Positions 23,243 to 37,400 are shown, counted from the first letter of the stretch. The stretch is DNA of 64,000 nt from Brachypodius melanocephalos (GCA_013398615.1 VZSR01003806.1:14161458-14225457), one strand, 5' to 3'. Numbers and translations: made by a program. Notes: generated by a model from the letters alone, not told the origin.

Positions 23243-26200
23243 ACGAGTTCTTAGATGTTTTTGTCCTTGGCAATCTTCAGCATTCCATTTCCACACATAG
23301 CAAGAATTTGTCAATATTCAGACAAATAGCCTGAACAGTACAAATATTGAAGTTTTTCCTTCTAAGTATAAAAAGAACTTTGAAACTGTTTAGATACATT
23401 AATATTTTTGATGTATTACTGTTGATTTGAACTTTTTTATTCTATCTTCAGCAAATGTCCTCTTGATTTTAAACTTACATAAAGCAACCTCCCAAATTAA
23501 ACAACCCTGTATTTCAGCCCCTGTAAATTGCACTATAAAATTAATAATACATCCAGTGTGTTATTTTTGAAAGATAGAGATCCAGTTATATTTTTTTTGT
23601 GAGCTGTGTTGGGACTTAGCCACCTACTTTCCATTCACATTAACAGAACTCATGCAGATAAATTGCCCTCAACAACAGAAGTTTTAACCCTTTGGTCTCA
23701 AGCCAGGCCTTCAATTACAAGCCAACACACCCTGCAGCTAGGAAAGAGGTATGCCTGGGCATTCAGCATAAAGAGGGAAATATCCAAATCAGGTTATTTG
23801 GCAGGAACTGGGAAAAAACCATTATTTCATAAATGGCAGACAGGACAGATGGAACTACGTGTCATGCAGCTGAGAGAAGGATCAAAGAAGAACAACCATT
23901 TCCTTGATTCAGGGGAAAGAAAGAAACAACAAAGTGTGCAGTACAGTGTGTGCTCCTGACCCACCTGGGTCAGCCAGCAGTTTAGAGAGACTTCTGAGCA
24001 AGCTGAAAGGGACTGGAGACAGGCAGAGGGAAATGCATCAATATTCTGAAAAGAGAGAAAAACAATATGTGGCTAGAAATAGTCTGATGTTTATTTTCTA
24101 AAGAAAAAAGGGAAATCATCTAGTGAACAAAATTTTGAGGAAGACAAACCCTCAGTCTAGAGAACTACATTGTTTGCATGTATTTGGGAGGGTGAAGTGA
24201 GAGACATAGAGAATAAGGGAGAGATACAAATACATTTTAAGTAAATCTTATGATTTTTATATGCTGTGATTTTCAATTCTGGAGTTTTACTTTTGTTACA
24301 GAGAATGACTGTTTTCAGTCTTCAGCTTCTATTTTCTAAAAAAGAAAAAAAACCCACCTGAATTAGAAATAGTATTAAAGAACAGAGCAGGCTGGAAAAT
24401 CCTGGATTTGTTAGATGTTCAGGTCCTGTCCAGGACACATAATCCAGGACTCAGGTCTAGCCCAGGGGACACAGTGTGCTTGTGTCTGTCATCGATGTGA
24501 GTCACCCTCTCTAATGCCCCATGGTGAAATCTAGGTTCCTTTCACCCATTGCCTGCTTGACAATCATTCCACATGGGAAGGGCTGTGAGCCAGGGATCTA
24601 CCAGGTTCTCAAATGTATATTACCAGGAAACAGTAAGATGGTAGTTCTAGCCTCCAAGATTAAATGTGTTTAGAAATGGTCCCTCGAGAATTGTTTCCTC
24701 AAGATATATATTTTAGCCTGTGCTTCCAGCTATGTGCTTTTGGAGTGAAGCAAGTCTTCATAAATGGATTTTCTACTTTTTTTTTTTGTCCCTCAACTCT
24801 ATGCTATTCAGAAGATAAATTAAGTGAGTGCCGTTACTTCATCCTGTCCCAGAATATAATTTTATTTTTATTTAATGTATTTAGGTTGGTGGATAGGTAA
24901 ATGATATGTTACATGAACCTGTTTCTCATTGATGAACGTGTCTAAAAGAATAAAGGAAGAAAGGACAAGAGGAATGGATATTAAAGTAAGCAATATATTT
25001 CAGTGTCCCTCTTGGTGTTCCATTAACAGTACCCATGAGAAGACCCATCTTCCATTTCACAGCCATTCTTTTTTCCCCCATTTCCTCTTCCCTCTTGAGC
25101 ACCATTTATAGATATAGTATATCCTTAATATTTTTATAGTCTTTGACTTGGCAATTCATTATTTGCCACAAACTAAATTTTGTGTGTGTGCGTTTCTGTA
25201 GTTTTACTTGTATTTTTACTGTCTATGGGCTTGAAGTACAAATTATATATTCATTGATAGCAATGCATTTTACAGCTTAAACCTTGCTTCATTCTGCCAG
25301 GGCTCCTTTCAAATAACTCAAGGATTACTCCAGTAAAATAATAATTATCTCTCAAGAATTTAAATAAAAATTATCTGTACTGACTGTCACTGCTTTATCA
25401 AAATGCTGGATAACAGAGTAAGTTCAAATGAACACTTTTTGTTTCTTTCTGTCTTGGTAATTTGTAGCTAAGATTACATTACTCTGATTTTCATCTCCCA
25501 AGGCTCAAGAATTCTGACATTTCTCCCTGCCTCCTGTTTTACCCTGCCAGACTTATCCATGTACTTCTTCTGCTAAAATTAATATAATAGGAATACAATT
25601 TGAGCAACAACAAGACTGCTCGAGAACATTTGGTATTTGGACAAAAAGCACTTTTCACATATTCCCATTGTCGCTGAAAGAACATGAAGAATTTCCACTG
25701 AATCAGTAGCAGCTGGAGCAGATTCAAGTGTGGTTTTAGCAGAATGGTGAGCTAGAAGTGTCCTGGTGATTCTTCCCCACAGCTTGCATTATCCAGGAGC
25801 CCCTTCTTGCAAAGAATGCTGCAGCATCATGGATAGGAGGGAACATTTCACAACAGCACTGTTTTTGAGCATCTGTATATGTGTGTGCATCACTGTCTGT
25901 GAATGAGCTTGGAAAATCCAAACCACACAAATTTCTATCAGTCTGTTTCAAATACTTTGCAGTTTTGGGGGTGTTTGTACCAAAGTGTTGTGATGTCTGT
26001 TAGCAGTGAAGTATCTGTGTGCTAAGATTTATAATGAGACTGGGATCCAAATTCCGCGCAGATATCGTTTGATTCGGTCCTGGTATTGTGTCCTAGGCTG
26101 GTGTCATATGGCAGTTTGCTCCTATGGAAATTACCTCAGACTGGTGGTAATGTTAAATGTCTGCTCATCTGTTCAGCTTATGTGGGAATTTCTTTGTTCC

Positions 26201-28371
26201 CAAAACCAAGAATGTGCTGAACAAGAAGAGTAAACCGAGTCTGCTTAACACCTCTCACTAACACTGAATATGGTGCTGTGTGGGTGACAGTCAGTGTAAG
26301 CCATTTGAAAAGAGGAGCTTGAAAGAAGGCTTTAATAAATTCAGTTATGATTTTTCTTTGTTTTATGACTTTTTGCCCATCTGCAATAAGTAGAATATCA
26401 TCTGGGAATGACGCAATATAAAATTTACACCAATATTGTAGCAGTGGAAGATGGACCTTGCCCAAAGCTGTGCAAGAGAGCTGTGAAATGTGGCACTTGA
26501 ATCTCTCAAAGAAATGGTTTTTGTCTCTGAATATGGATTCTGAAAATCAATTATATGTAGATTGGCTGTGAGAGAGAGACAAGCTGTTCTGTTGATTTAG
26601 GCATGACCTGTGTGGTGACGCTTCATCTCCCTCTGAACTAAATACTCTTTCAAATGACATATTAATGGGAGGACATCCAAAATACTTGCTAGGCAAATGA
26701 ATGTGTAATAGCCAGATGGTTTATTTGGTTTTTCAGTAATCCTAAGAGGATCAGAAAGAGGATTTATTTTGTAAGTTATAGCATGCAGTTACCTGTGTTA
26801 AAGTGTCTTGAAATACAGTAAGTTATAATTGCAGATCTGTTCTGTTCTTTTCTTATTTTGCCACATTTGTAAAGCACTGTGGAAAATGCCAGCCAACTTT
26901 ATATGGTGTGGTAGGAGCACAGGTGGGGAATGTTTAAGAAATAGGGTTGTAAAAGAGATGCTGAAACAAATTACCCAATAATCCTTTCTGCTATTCTTAG
27001 GACTATTCAAATCTTTCATCCAACATCAAATTCTTTCTATTCAAAATTTAGCATAAAGAGCATAACACACATCTCAAAAGGTGGAAAAAACCTTATCTTG
27101 TGAGCCTGCCTACATAACTCTATTTAATACATGCAATGTATTTTGGGAGATCTTCTCTTTCCTTGAACACTTTGTGCTGAGACAGAAACTTCTAATACAA
27201 TACTATACAGCTTTTAACTCTGTACATGTCTGGTCAAATGTCCTCAGCATATGCTCACTCTCTGCAGCTGGGAGAGTGAGCCACAGGTGTTACACTGAAA
27301 TAAAGGCTGGCTTTTCTCCATCTGGTTCCCTAATATACAGGTTGGATTTTTTTTCCCTCCATGAGCAGGAATGGGTCCCTTTGATGCTACCTTATGTTCT
27401 GCATGGAGGAGAAAAGGAAATTGAGTTTCACCAAATGCTGTATTTGGTCGCAAACACATTTCTGCTGGGGAAAATTGAACTGTTTCAGAAGCATTGCAGA
27501 AATTTGCCTCAGAAATTTCACTGTTGTAGACCCATGATGCTGCTGCTGTGTGTCCCCCCTGGCAGCAATAGTGGACCAAAAAGATTTCAGTCTATGGTAC
27601 AGTTAGGAAATCAGCAAAACACTTGAAAACCAAATGTGTCACTTGAGCAAAATGATGAAGTCTAAATTCTTTATAATTCAGGAAAACCTCTCCAAGGCTG
27701 CTTGTTGTTAGATTTGTCCCAGCTGTTACAAATGTTTTTGGAAAACCTTCCCTCAGACGCCCACTCTAACACTGGGAACTCGTTCCCATACTAACACTGG
27801 GAAGGCACAACAGGAACACCTATTTACTATGCTTGCTGCTTAGGAGATCTTTCTCCTGAGTAATTCATGAAACAGCCATTCATACAACAAAGGTCTCTCT
27901 AGAGCCCAGATTGTTGAGTGAATTTAGCTGCTTTGTATTGAATTTTACTAAAACTTGTGCAGTGATGCAAGGGCATGACAGCAAGGGTACACTGAATTCA
28001 TTCATTTTGCATAATTGCAGAAAACTGGGTGGTCTGTGGATAAGGCAGGTCATAGGATTTTCCTCCTACTGATTTATAAGTCCTCAACTGTGTGGTATAA
28101 GTCTTGGCTTCTTTCGTTTTGGTTTCATTTACATGATTTAGCTCTTACAGGCAAACCGCTTGCCAAATATCTGGATATTCTTGGAACATAGAAGCTGTCT
28201 GGTTGCTTTCCCACAGTCTGTGGATAGCCTAATCCTTAGCTACTGTAATTGATGGCCAAATCCCTTAATGGCTGAATAGGCAGAGGAAGAGGTAGAAGTC
28301 TGTGCTCAGAAATGTGCTTAGGTTCTGCTTTTCATCTGAGTCTCACAGAAACGCCAGCTGTGAGACACCTC
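23240..28371. other. Unique sequence, 5 kb, no recognised gene
   Basis: Contains a 181-codon open frame at 27081-27626 (+) without recognisable domain, leader or splice context, most likely random. A small duplication of CTAACACTGGGAA occurs near 27766 and 27792. No CR1, LTR or RNA gene recognised. Confidence 0.5.
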
Positions 28372-28640
28372 CACAGAATCACAGAATGGGTCAGGCTGGA
28401 AGGGAACAAAGAGGGTCATCTGGTCCAAGCTGCCTGCTCAGCCAGGGTCATTCCAGAGCACAGGGACTGTGTCCAGATAGTTCTGGAATATCTCCAGTGA
28501 GGGAAACTCCACACCCTCTCTGGACAATCTGTTCTTGTCACAGTCACCCATACAGTGAAGGGATTCTTCCTCATGTTCAAGTGGAATTTTCTGCCCATTG
28601 TTTCTCTTCTATCCTTGCTGGCAGACCCTGTGCATTGGCT
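28372..28640 (-). mobile_element. CR1 LINE 3' end (bird-type)
   Basis: A minus-strand insertion. The plus strand starts with the reversed tail CACAGAATCACAGAATGGGT, then CAGGCTGGAAGGGAACAAAG, GGGTCATCTGGTCCAAGCTG, AATATCTCCAGTGAGGGAAA and the GAAGGGATTCTTCCTCATGT block of the ORF2 end. Similarity fades at about 28640, some 30 bases short of the LTR that follows. It belongs to a different 3'-end subtype (GGGTCAGGCTGGAAGG) from the copies at 14084 and 34132. Confidence 0.93.
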
Positions 28641-28674
28641 CTGATATCCATGTGTAAGATAACTCTCCCAGTGG

Positions 28675-29298
28675 TGTAGGTGTTCGGAGCTGCCCCGGGA
28701 TCCTGTGTCCCATTCCTGGCCAGCCCTTTCACCGACCCATCTATAATAATGCTGATTTATTTTATCAGTCTGGGCTTCTAGCGAAGCGTGGCAGTGGCAA
28801 AGAAATGAAAGGCTGATTTCTGTGGGGGTAGAAGATGGTTTATTCCACTCAGGTGGTCACAGCAAAAGTGCCTCTCCCGGGCTCCAACATTACTTTTTCA
28901 AGTGCGGCAGGGAAAAGGGAAGATACAAACTTGGGACCAACTGGGGACACTGGGGGAGTGACCCAGAAACCAAAGGGGGTACCTGAAATACAATCTAATG
29001 AATAGAAGGAGGAGGGGAGTCCAGAATCTATAGACTGGACAATGGTTTTCCTGGAATTTCCCAGTTACCAAGGCATAGGCTGCAAGTGGTGAAGAAGCCA
29101 GGTATCAGGGATACCAAGGGACTTGGCAGGGATAGTTAAGAACATTCTATAGAGGCGGGGGAAGACAATGGGGTAACCATAGCAACACAATATAGAACCA
29201 CCCATCACCCATTAACAAGGACAAGAACCCATCACCCAACTAAAGACTTGGACTATATGTCTATATGAAACTGATTAACTAAAAAATGCACTGCTGCA
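28675..29298 (-). mobile_element. Solo LTR of an avian endogenous retrovirus, with target-site duplication
   Basis: A 624-bp block reads as an LTR on the minus strand. It starts TGCAGCAGTGCA (at 29298) and ends CCGAACACCTACA (at 28675), giving TG...CA ends. The direct repeat CAGTGG lies immediately outside both ends (28669-28674 and 29299-29304). A minus-strand AATAAA (complement of 28839-28844) follows the GAGAGGCACTTTTGCTGTGA segment and precedes a U5 of about 160 bases with CAGAAATCAGCCTTTCATTT. A 6-bp duplication is usual for ERVK-like (class II) elements, so that class is my inference. There are no internal genes, so it is a recombined solo LTR. Confidence 0.75.
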
Positions 29299-29304
29299 CA
29301 GTGG

Positions 29305-31789
29305 TGAACCACATCTGGAGGGGGTTAACTGTCCTCCTTAGCTCCACAGAGCTACCTGGAGGTTTCAGCTGACACCAGCACTTCTTTACCTGTCTCAGGG
29401 CATCTGGCTTTAAGCTGAGAATGTGCTGCAGACCCTCTGTTAAATGAGTGCCAAGTGGCAGGAGACCATCCATCATTAATTATGTCTTATGACACACTAC
29501 CCTCATTTTCTGTGCAGTCACTTCTGATGCTTAAGTCTGTAACCAATGTTGTTCAGAACAACAGTTGCATGTGGAAGCATCTTTGAGAACCAGGACATAA
29601 AAACACCTACCAATTCCTGAATTTCTAAAGTAGTCTTTGCACCATTTGTCACTTACCATTCACTCAATTTCACCGTGAGTGATGTCTCTACATGAAATGT
29701 GAGCTACAGCTATAAGCCAGATGTCAGTAAAAAAGTGGATTATCCCTGCTTCAGCATCCCTTATTGTGATTCAATTTTCGTACATGATAGACACTGCTGT
29801 TCAACAAGCAGCACTGTCACTGGTCAGCATTTGATTTAAAAAAACAATTTGAGGCCATAAGCTGGAAAGGTGCTTGGTCAAACAATTGATCAGTGGCTAG
29901 ATGAAACTAGTAATACAAACATGCTGGAAGCTGGGAGTAACACCAGGAAAGCAGATGTATATTTGATGTCAATGATCTTGATTTGCATGGGTACATAAAG
30001 AAAGCTCTTCTGAAACAGAGATTAAAGGTGCTGAGAGAAAGGAGATTAAAGGTTCTGAGAAAAAGAAAATGCATTTTTAAAAGAAAAAGGGGTGATTTGT
30101 GTGTGTTTGTGATTATTTTTACTAGTTTAATCTGGCAATAAAAAATATAGTACTTGGCTTGTCAGCATTTGATCTCAAAATTCTTTTTAAGGATTCAGGA
30201 ACAAAATCTCACATGAATGAGTGCAGCTTCTACTTAAGTGAGGAGCTGTTTTTTCTGTTGTTTTAACAGGCAATATGCAATATCAGTGCAAATCTCCAGA
30301 GGTCAATAGAGTTTGCTGGAGTTATCAGGAGAAAATAGGCTTCATGGTGAGTAGAGAAAACACAATTTTTAAAATATCCACTGTACTGTTTAATGCTTGA
30401 TAAAGATTCTGTATACACATTTGTACATACATGTGTACACACATAGACACATGCAAAAAGATATGAATAATATCCTTCAAACAGAAATACTTACTTCATG
30501 TAAAACTTTACAGTATGTTTAAGAAAGCTACAAAGAATATGGTGGAAAAAATAAAATAGGAAATAAAGGCTTTCATTGGAATAAAAGATATTAATAGTAG
30601 GATCTTTAAGTTCACACCAACAGTGCTATTATAATAATGTATGTTATATGGCAAAATACCATCAGCCTGAGAAATGGTGTCAGTTCCTGACATCACTCAA
30701 GCCTGTGACAAACCTCCCTTTGGCTTGCATGAAACAGAAATTACATCCATTATGTCTTTCACATGGCAAAGCACAGCTACAGCAAAATAAGCTTTCAGAG
30801 CCCTAGTCCCTTTCCTTTTGATTATCATTACTTTGCTTTACTGTAACAAAGTCTTTAAACAATATGAAATGCTTCATCTCAAAAGAAAAAAGTTGCATGT
30901 TTCTTTAGAATAAATCTATTTTCTTGCAAAAAATGATCAGCAGAGAGTTTTCCCTGAAACCTAGCACAATATTAAGTAGATGGTGTTTTACAACATCCAG
31001 TAAAGCCATTTTCAGAATCTTTTATGGACAGATTCTTTTCTTAATAAATCCTATCAAAATCTGTGTAATGACTGTATTTTTTTTCTTATATTGATACTGA
31101 AATCTTTCAAATACAACAGTTACAAATACAGGTCTGTTATGTGACCTCCTTTGCTGTTTTGGCAAAATATACTATAGAGGCAAATTTCAGAAGCCAGTCT
31201 TTAGTAGATAGAGATTTTTATTCTTTGGAAAATACAGTATGGTCAATACCATTGAAAAATAAGAGTGTGTCTGAATTGAAGACTCAGCATAATTGCAGTA
31301 CCACAGATTTCTCAGGGATAGCTGGTTCCACACCTGGTGTGATCAGAAGCTGTGGTCAAATACTTGAAATTCTCAGCTGGTTTAAGTGGAGGTAATGACC
31401 CTGACTCAAACAGATAACTGGCACAGAGGAGAATTTTGTCTGTTAGCTTTTTGAAAGCAACCATTTTATTTGTTCTTCAGCTCTGAGCATTTATGTTCCA
31501 GCTGGTCTCAAAAATCACATAACTGGAAGTTGTAAAGACATGCTGGGGGAGGAGAGGGAAGTGGCAGGAAACTTGGTAGGAAAAAAACATTGAAAAGTTG
31601 AAGCAGAAACTATGACAACCTGGATAACTTGCCACAGGAAGTGTGCATCAGGTTTTGCCAATGGCAGCTGGAGAAGAAGGGCTTCACCTCAGCAGTGATG
31701 TCTTGCAGTGAGAGAAGCAATTCTCCCCCTGGATTTGACACGTGTGAGAGGGCAATGTTCTGAGCATCCACACACGTGTGCTTTGGAGC
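29305..31789. other. Unique sequence, nothing recognised
   Basis: About 2.5 kb of AT-rich DNA. A small CA/TG-rich patch (ACACATTTGTACATACATGTG) occurs near 30415-30450. No exon or repeat family recognised. Confidence 0.5.
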
Positions 31790-32210
31790 ATCTCAGTGAA
31801 GGAAGGACAGGGAAAAATGAGAGCAAATCCAGTGTAGGGCTCTGTTGGTCAGGAGGTACGAGGAATATTTAAGGGAGATGTGTATGTTCAGAGGAGAAGG
31901 CTCTGGAGCACCTTCAGAGACACATGGCGATAGGGTGAAGTCCAAAATCTGGAACACAGGACATTCAGATTAAAACATGAAGAATGTTTTTTGGGGGGGT
32001 CTGGTTTTTGTTGTTTTGTTTTTTCAGGTTTTTTACCATGGGTCAAAGCCTGGAAAGGAGATTGTTGATACTTTCTAGACATATTCAAAATTCAACTGCA
32101 CAAAGCTGTGCAAGCAGATCTGACGTGGCTTTGCCTTCAGCAAAGATGAACCACCAAGGTCCCTCCCAACCTGAATTGTTCTGTGTTTCTGTGATTCTGT
32201 TCAGTTTACT
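31790..32210 (+). mobile_element. CR1 LINE 3' end, decayed, with internal T/G expansion
   Basis: Plus-strand CR1. AGGAGAAGGCTCTGGAGCAC and GGACATTCAGATTAAAACAT mark the ORF2 end and its junction with the 3' UTR. After a G7 and TTGTTTTG expansion (about 31990-32030) the terminal part resumes with ATATTCAAAATTCAACTGCA, AAGGTCCCTCCCAACCTGAA and TTCTGTGTTTCTGTGATTCT. Frames are broken. The 5' limit is approximate. Confidence 0.82.
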
Positions 32211-32533
32211 TAAATAATTCTCTTCATTTTCAAAGGGATGTGACAGTTTCAGAAATGGATCCAGCTGTTGATTATATGCTTCAGGGGGCAACGTTAATGG
32301 AGAAGCTGCAGCCCTTTTAGCCCCCTGGTAAACTCAGGCCTCAGTTTTTATTATTTTCTACCTTCAGCTACTGTGGAGCATTGCTGAGCTCATAAAGTAG
32401 CTGCTGTGAATGGTGTGAAGAGTAATTGCTGCATATACTTCATAGGGATTGTAAAATGGTTTGGAAATTACTGTAGAGAAGTGAGCTGCTATGTTTTTAT
32501 CACTATAGAAAGCATCAAGATGGTAGATCACTA
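32211..32533. other. Unique sequence, nothing recognised
   Basis: Spacer between the CR1 and an AT-rich tandem repeat; no recognisable feature. Confidence 0.45.
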
Positions 32534-32539
32534 GATAAG

Positions 32540-32591
32540 CTATAAGTATATACATATATAAATATGCATATACATATATAAATATACATAT
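32540..32591. repeat. Tandem 20-bp AT-rich repeat
   Basis: Two copies of a 20-base unit (ATATACATATATAAATATGC and a near-identical second copy), followed by part of a third. A short, probably polymorphic minisatellite of TATACA character. Confidence 0.85.
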
Positions 32592-34131
32592 GGATCCCAA
32601 ATGTTAAGCTAATTCATGTTATTTTAGAATCTGGCCTTAAAATTTGTCCACAGCCAATTTTTTTTTTCCAGAAATAATCCAACTGCTTCAATGATAACCT
32701 GAGTAAAATGGAGCTCCAGGTGAGCTACCTGGCTGATAGGATGGGTGTGAGGGAAAACTGAACATGAACTTCAAAGAGAAATTCATAAGTATCAAAAAAC
32801 CAAAACCTTCTCAATGCATCTACTACAATCCTAATGTATGAACAGGTAAAAAAGAGAAGCATGGTGATAAAGGAAATCCGACTGTAGAAAGGATGCCTGT
32901 TAGTGTAAAAATTCTGTAAGAGGGAGATTCTGCCCTCCTAAATTCAGACTTTACACTTGGATTTGATTAATTTCTTTCAATATCACAGGAAGAGTCCTTT
33001 AGGCATTCTCCTTGCATAAGCTTTTATTTATTTTCTCTATTTTTTCTATTTTCTCTATTTTTTAAAAAAGAATGTCCAAATATCTCGCAGGGTAGGCCTA
33101 GACTTTTATTAATTAAACTTTCAAGACCTTGAAGATGGAAAAAGAAAGTATTATTATCAAGGATTATTTAAACTATGTTTTTCGAGGTTGAAACAGTCCA
33201 GCTGAGAACTACCTGCCAAAGCCTTAGTAAAAATAGAGACAGCCAGTGGGTTCTCAGCCAGTACGATGTCAAATTAAAATTATACTTCACAACAGTAAAT
33301 TCAGTGATGATAATTCCATGTGGATTAAGTGTAGGAAGTTGAAAAAATAAGCACTTATTTTTCTCATCCGGATAATTTGTCTTTCTTTCAGGGTTTTACT
33401 TTGAAAATGACAAACCTGAAATCTGTATGTGGGGATGTAAACAGCTGCATGGGGAAAAAATGTCAGCACTTAGCAGCAGTGAAGTTTGTCCAAGGATTAC
33501 CACAGTGAATAAAACCAACTTCCCTTTTAAAAGCTGAGTGTACTATTTTGGGAATGTGACCCCTTTTCATGAATAAATGACGTGGTGACATTTACAGATA
33601 AAGCAAGATTTAACTGCTATGAAAGGAGATGACAAATGTCAGGATGTCAGTAATGATCTGTGAACATAATGGTCTCTCACCAGAGCACTGAGTAGATATA
33701 TAATGTAATTGTCGCCTGCTAATGCTGCCATGGAAGAAGAAAAGCAAAGCAGTGTGAGGAAGATCAAAACCCTCTCTGGAAACAACCTTAAAGCCTGATT
33801 GATAGGTATTGGCACAACTTAGCTAATAAATTATATTGCTAATGACTTAGAGTTTTTACCTTGTGCATATTACTATTACACACTGTGAAAGTCCTGCGTA
33901 ACTTACAGCTGCATTGTGTCAGAGGATAAAGTGTTGGCCATCAAAACTGCTTTCTGACAGTTTCTTTATCCCTGTTGTACTGCTGGGGCCTGGCTGTTGC
34001 AAAAGTCTTGCTGGAGCTGAGTGGATTTACTGCATCCAGAGCTGGTTAATGGAGCACAGCTTGCTGCAGGACAGGGAAGGATCCTTCCTTGGCAGAATCT
34101 TACAATTCTCTGTAAGATCATACAAATAGAA
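32592..34131. other. Unique sequence, nothing recognised
   Basis: Contains a TTTTCTCTATT low-complexity triplication at about 33030-33063. No gene or mobile element recognised. Confidence 0.5.
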
Positions 34132-34415
34132 AATCATAGAATCATAGAGTGGTTTGAGTTGGAAGGGACCTTAAAAATTATCTAATTCTAATCCCCTCCA
34201 TGGGCTGGGATGCCTTCCCCATGACCAGGTTCCTCAAAGCACAATCCAACCTGGCCCATTGAACACTTTCAGGGATGAGCCACCCACAACTACTCTGGGC
34301 AACTTGTTCTGTGCCTTAGCACTCTCACTGTAAATAATTTCTCCCTAATATCTAATCTAAATCTCTCCTCTTTTAGTTTAAATCTGTTCCCCCTTGTCCC
34401 ATAAAGATCATCTAG
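34132..34415 (-). mobile_element. CR1 LINE 3' end (bird-type)
   Basis: The reversed tail AATCATAGAATCATAGAGTG opens the element, followed by GAGTTGGAAGGGACCTTAAA, CAATCCAACCTGGCCCATTG, CACTTTCAGGGATGAGCCAC, CTCCCTAATATCTAATCTAA and CCCCCTTGTCCCATAAAGAT. This is the textbook avian CR1 3' UTR plus ORF2 end on the minus strand, truncated at about 34415. Confidence 0.96.
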
Positions 34416-37400
34416 ACCCCCTTGTGCTTTTCAAGTGTTATGTCTCAGTTTTTCACACCCTTGTAGACTGTGTGCTGGCCCAGCCTTGTGATTGATGTCA
34501 AACCTGCCTTGATTACTTCCATGGGAAACCCAGAGATATGGTAGGGAAAACGGGCTTGGAATTATTTATGGAGTTCTGAAGTCATCTCAGGCAACTGCCT
34601 CCCACCCCTGGGCCTCAGACTGGATCCCCATTTGTCCCACACACTGAGAGCTTTCTCCAGCTGACAGGTGAATTGATTCTCATTTGCCATTCAAAGTGGG
34701 GAGGGTGTCTGGAAATCTGAAGGTTTAAGAATCCTGAGACCTGGGGTCAGTGTACAGTGGAAGGCAGGGGGTTTCTTTGCATGAGCTCCTCAGCCTCCTG
34801 GCAACTTCTCAGCTCTCAGCTGAGCACTGGGCTCTGCTTTCCCTGTGCTTTGCTCTGACAATCAGCCGACCTTTTCTCAGCGTGAGTTAGCCTGCCACAG
34901 GGCTTGTGTTACCCAGAAGACCAAGGATGTTTTCAGGGAGATGGGGAAACTGTGATTAAAAGCCAGACATAGTCGAGCTCTGGTGCAATCAGCCAGAAAG
35001 CATTTGGCTGGTAGTTTGTTTATGAGAAGAAATATAACAGCTAAAATAGAAACATTAATACAATAAAAATGCCAAGCTGTGGAACACAGTGAAGATAACG
35101 CTGAACAGTGAATAGATGTATTTTTGGAAGACACTCTGAGTAAATCTCCTGTTAATAGAGCAAAAGTGTATCTTTAACACTACTTGTACAGATACAGTAA
35201 TCACAGTATCTCTCAGGGAAATCCTCATTACAAAGGAAACTCATCCCAATCTGTTGTATCTCTTGATCTGCACTTTACAGTCAGGGCCATCTATGACAAT
35301 GAGGATGGAGGTGACATTTTGGATAACACAGCCAGCACTCTAGCAAACACATGTTGACATCCAGCAAGGATTCATCTCCATTAACCCTATCCATCTAAAA
35401 ATTAGATGTCTTCTCTAAGAAAATTCTTCCAAGCTTCCAGTAAAGTCAATGGAGAAATTTAGGCAGTGCAGAGGGCAATCGACCCTATTCTGAGATAAGT
35501 ATTCTAAGATAAATCATGCCTATGTCTTGCTATTCACTCTAGAGGGGTCCCAACACTCCAGAATCAATGCCTTTTGAGGTGGCTGTGCTTAGGTGAGACA
35601 TGTGGGAGGCTCTAATTTCCATGGAATCAGCTGATCTGAAGGGTCAATTGCCTTAACATAACCTTGTTGCTGTGCAGCATTAAGCTATTAAAACTGATTA
35701 GGGATTTATGGTGAGGAGTCCTTCAACACTCATATCTTGCACACATGCAAGAATGATACTACTAAAGAAAAGAAATGCACTTTAAGAATAGAAAAGACAT
35801 AATTAAAATGCACAGAGGAAGAACTAAGCAATAACCAATTATTCTATTATGTATCCATTGAGCTATTTAATCAACTCTGTGCCTCCCCTTTTAAAAGATA
35901 CTCAGTTAAAGAGAATTGAGTGATGTAGAATCCTGAGGTGGTCACCATGAAATTTTTCTTCTTTCTGATGCAAGGGACACATCACTTGGAGAAGCAATAC
36001 AATCATCCCAATAGTAATTGAGAAAAGCAAACACCAGTGTTCTCAGAGTATAACATGAAATGTATTTCTGTATGTATCATTCTGGTGTTCCTGCTGACCC
36101 AGTGGGGGTCATTTGTGTTGAAATGAGTCTCCCAGCGAGTCAGGATTATCAGCTATGACCAGGTTTTGTGATGTGAAGCAATAATTTTAGAGGCTGTATA
36201 TTCGATGATTTTAGTCCACAAACATTCTCATGAAAATGATAAAAGGTAGTTTCTGGGTGGACTAACCATGGTCTGATTACCTCTTAGGTCTAACTTTTAA
36301 CTCATCCATCTTAACATAGCAATTTCTAATCTCACATGTTTATATCTTGCATTAGATAAATATTCCAGTATTAGTGAACCACTTCTGTTTAAACTACCTG
36401 GGATTTTCCAATGTAGTCCTTTTTGCTTGATTTGTTGTAATATTTAATTAACTCTTACAGTTGGATAGATTTCTACAGTTATTGGACATTTATTTAGCTC
36501 TGTTGGAGTGAGAAGCCCATTACGAAATGAGCTAACAGATCTGCTGCTCAAGGAAAATTTAGGAAGGGGGTTTGTTTTTCATTTTAAAAATACTGAGTTT
36601 TAGTCTCTGCTTTAACGCCCTTTAAACTCATCAGCTAGAGAAGGACATTAGTGGTTATCTCAGCCTTGACACTTGCTAACAAAGACTGACAACTGCTGAC
36701 ACAACAACCTGCCTTGAATTATATTGGGGTAGGCGGTGGAATGGGTTGGCATAACAGAAACATGTAATTTCACTAAACCACCATTTTTAGAAAATGACAT
36801 TGTTTAAAATTTCCTTTGCTGAAAGGGAGAGGCATTTTTCCCCAGACCTCTCAAAAAAAATCGTGCAGGGGATTGAATAGGAAAATGGTACCCGATATGA
36901 GAATTTCAATATGTATTCAGTGTCAGCCAAAATCTTCAATTTAAATTTTTATTCTGAGTTCTTCTCAGATATAGATGGGTGTACAGATTCTTATCCTTAA
37001 CCATAGAGCTTACAGAAAGTGTTTGTTACTATCCATTTCTCTCCTATCCCTCCCCTTACCTCCACTGATCAGAGCTGCATGTTGAGTAGACGCACTATAA
37101 CTCCATAATTTGAAGCTACTACTATAGCATCAATTCCTCTGGATGATACCACACCTTGCCAGTCAAAAATGATTTGAGCTTAAATTGTCAGCTAAAGATG
37201 CTCTTCATTTTTATTGCCCTGAACTTGCGGGCAGTCTATTGGACGAAGTGAATTACTCTGTTGTTGAAAATCCTCGTGATTTTGTGTGAAAGACACAATC
37301 AGAATACACAATATTTTTTTCCCCTTTGCATTTCCCAACCTGCTCTGCTCCTTTGGTACCCAAGCATATTACAAAATTGCTGGCATCTAAGCTGATCAAT

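Noticed and set aside
23119..23334. Lysine-rich small protein
   Set aside because: The frame exists only because of the poly-A tract.
27081..27626. 181-codon plus-strand gene
   Set aside because: No domain, no splice or promoter context, a 111-codon frame on the opposite strand across the same bases; most likely chance.
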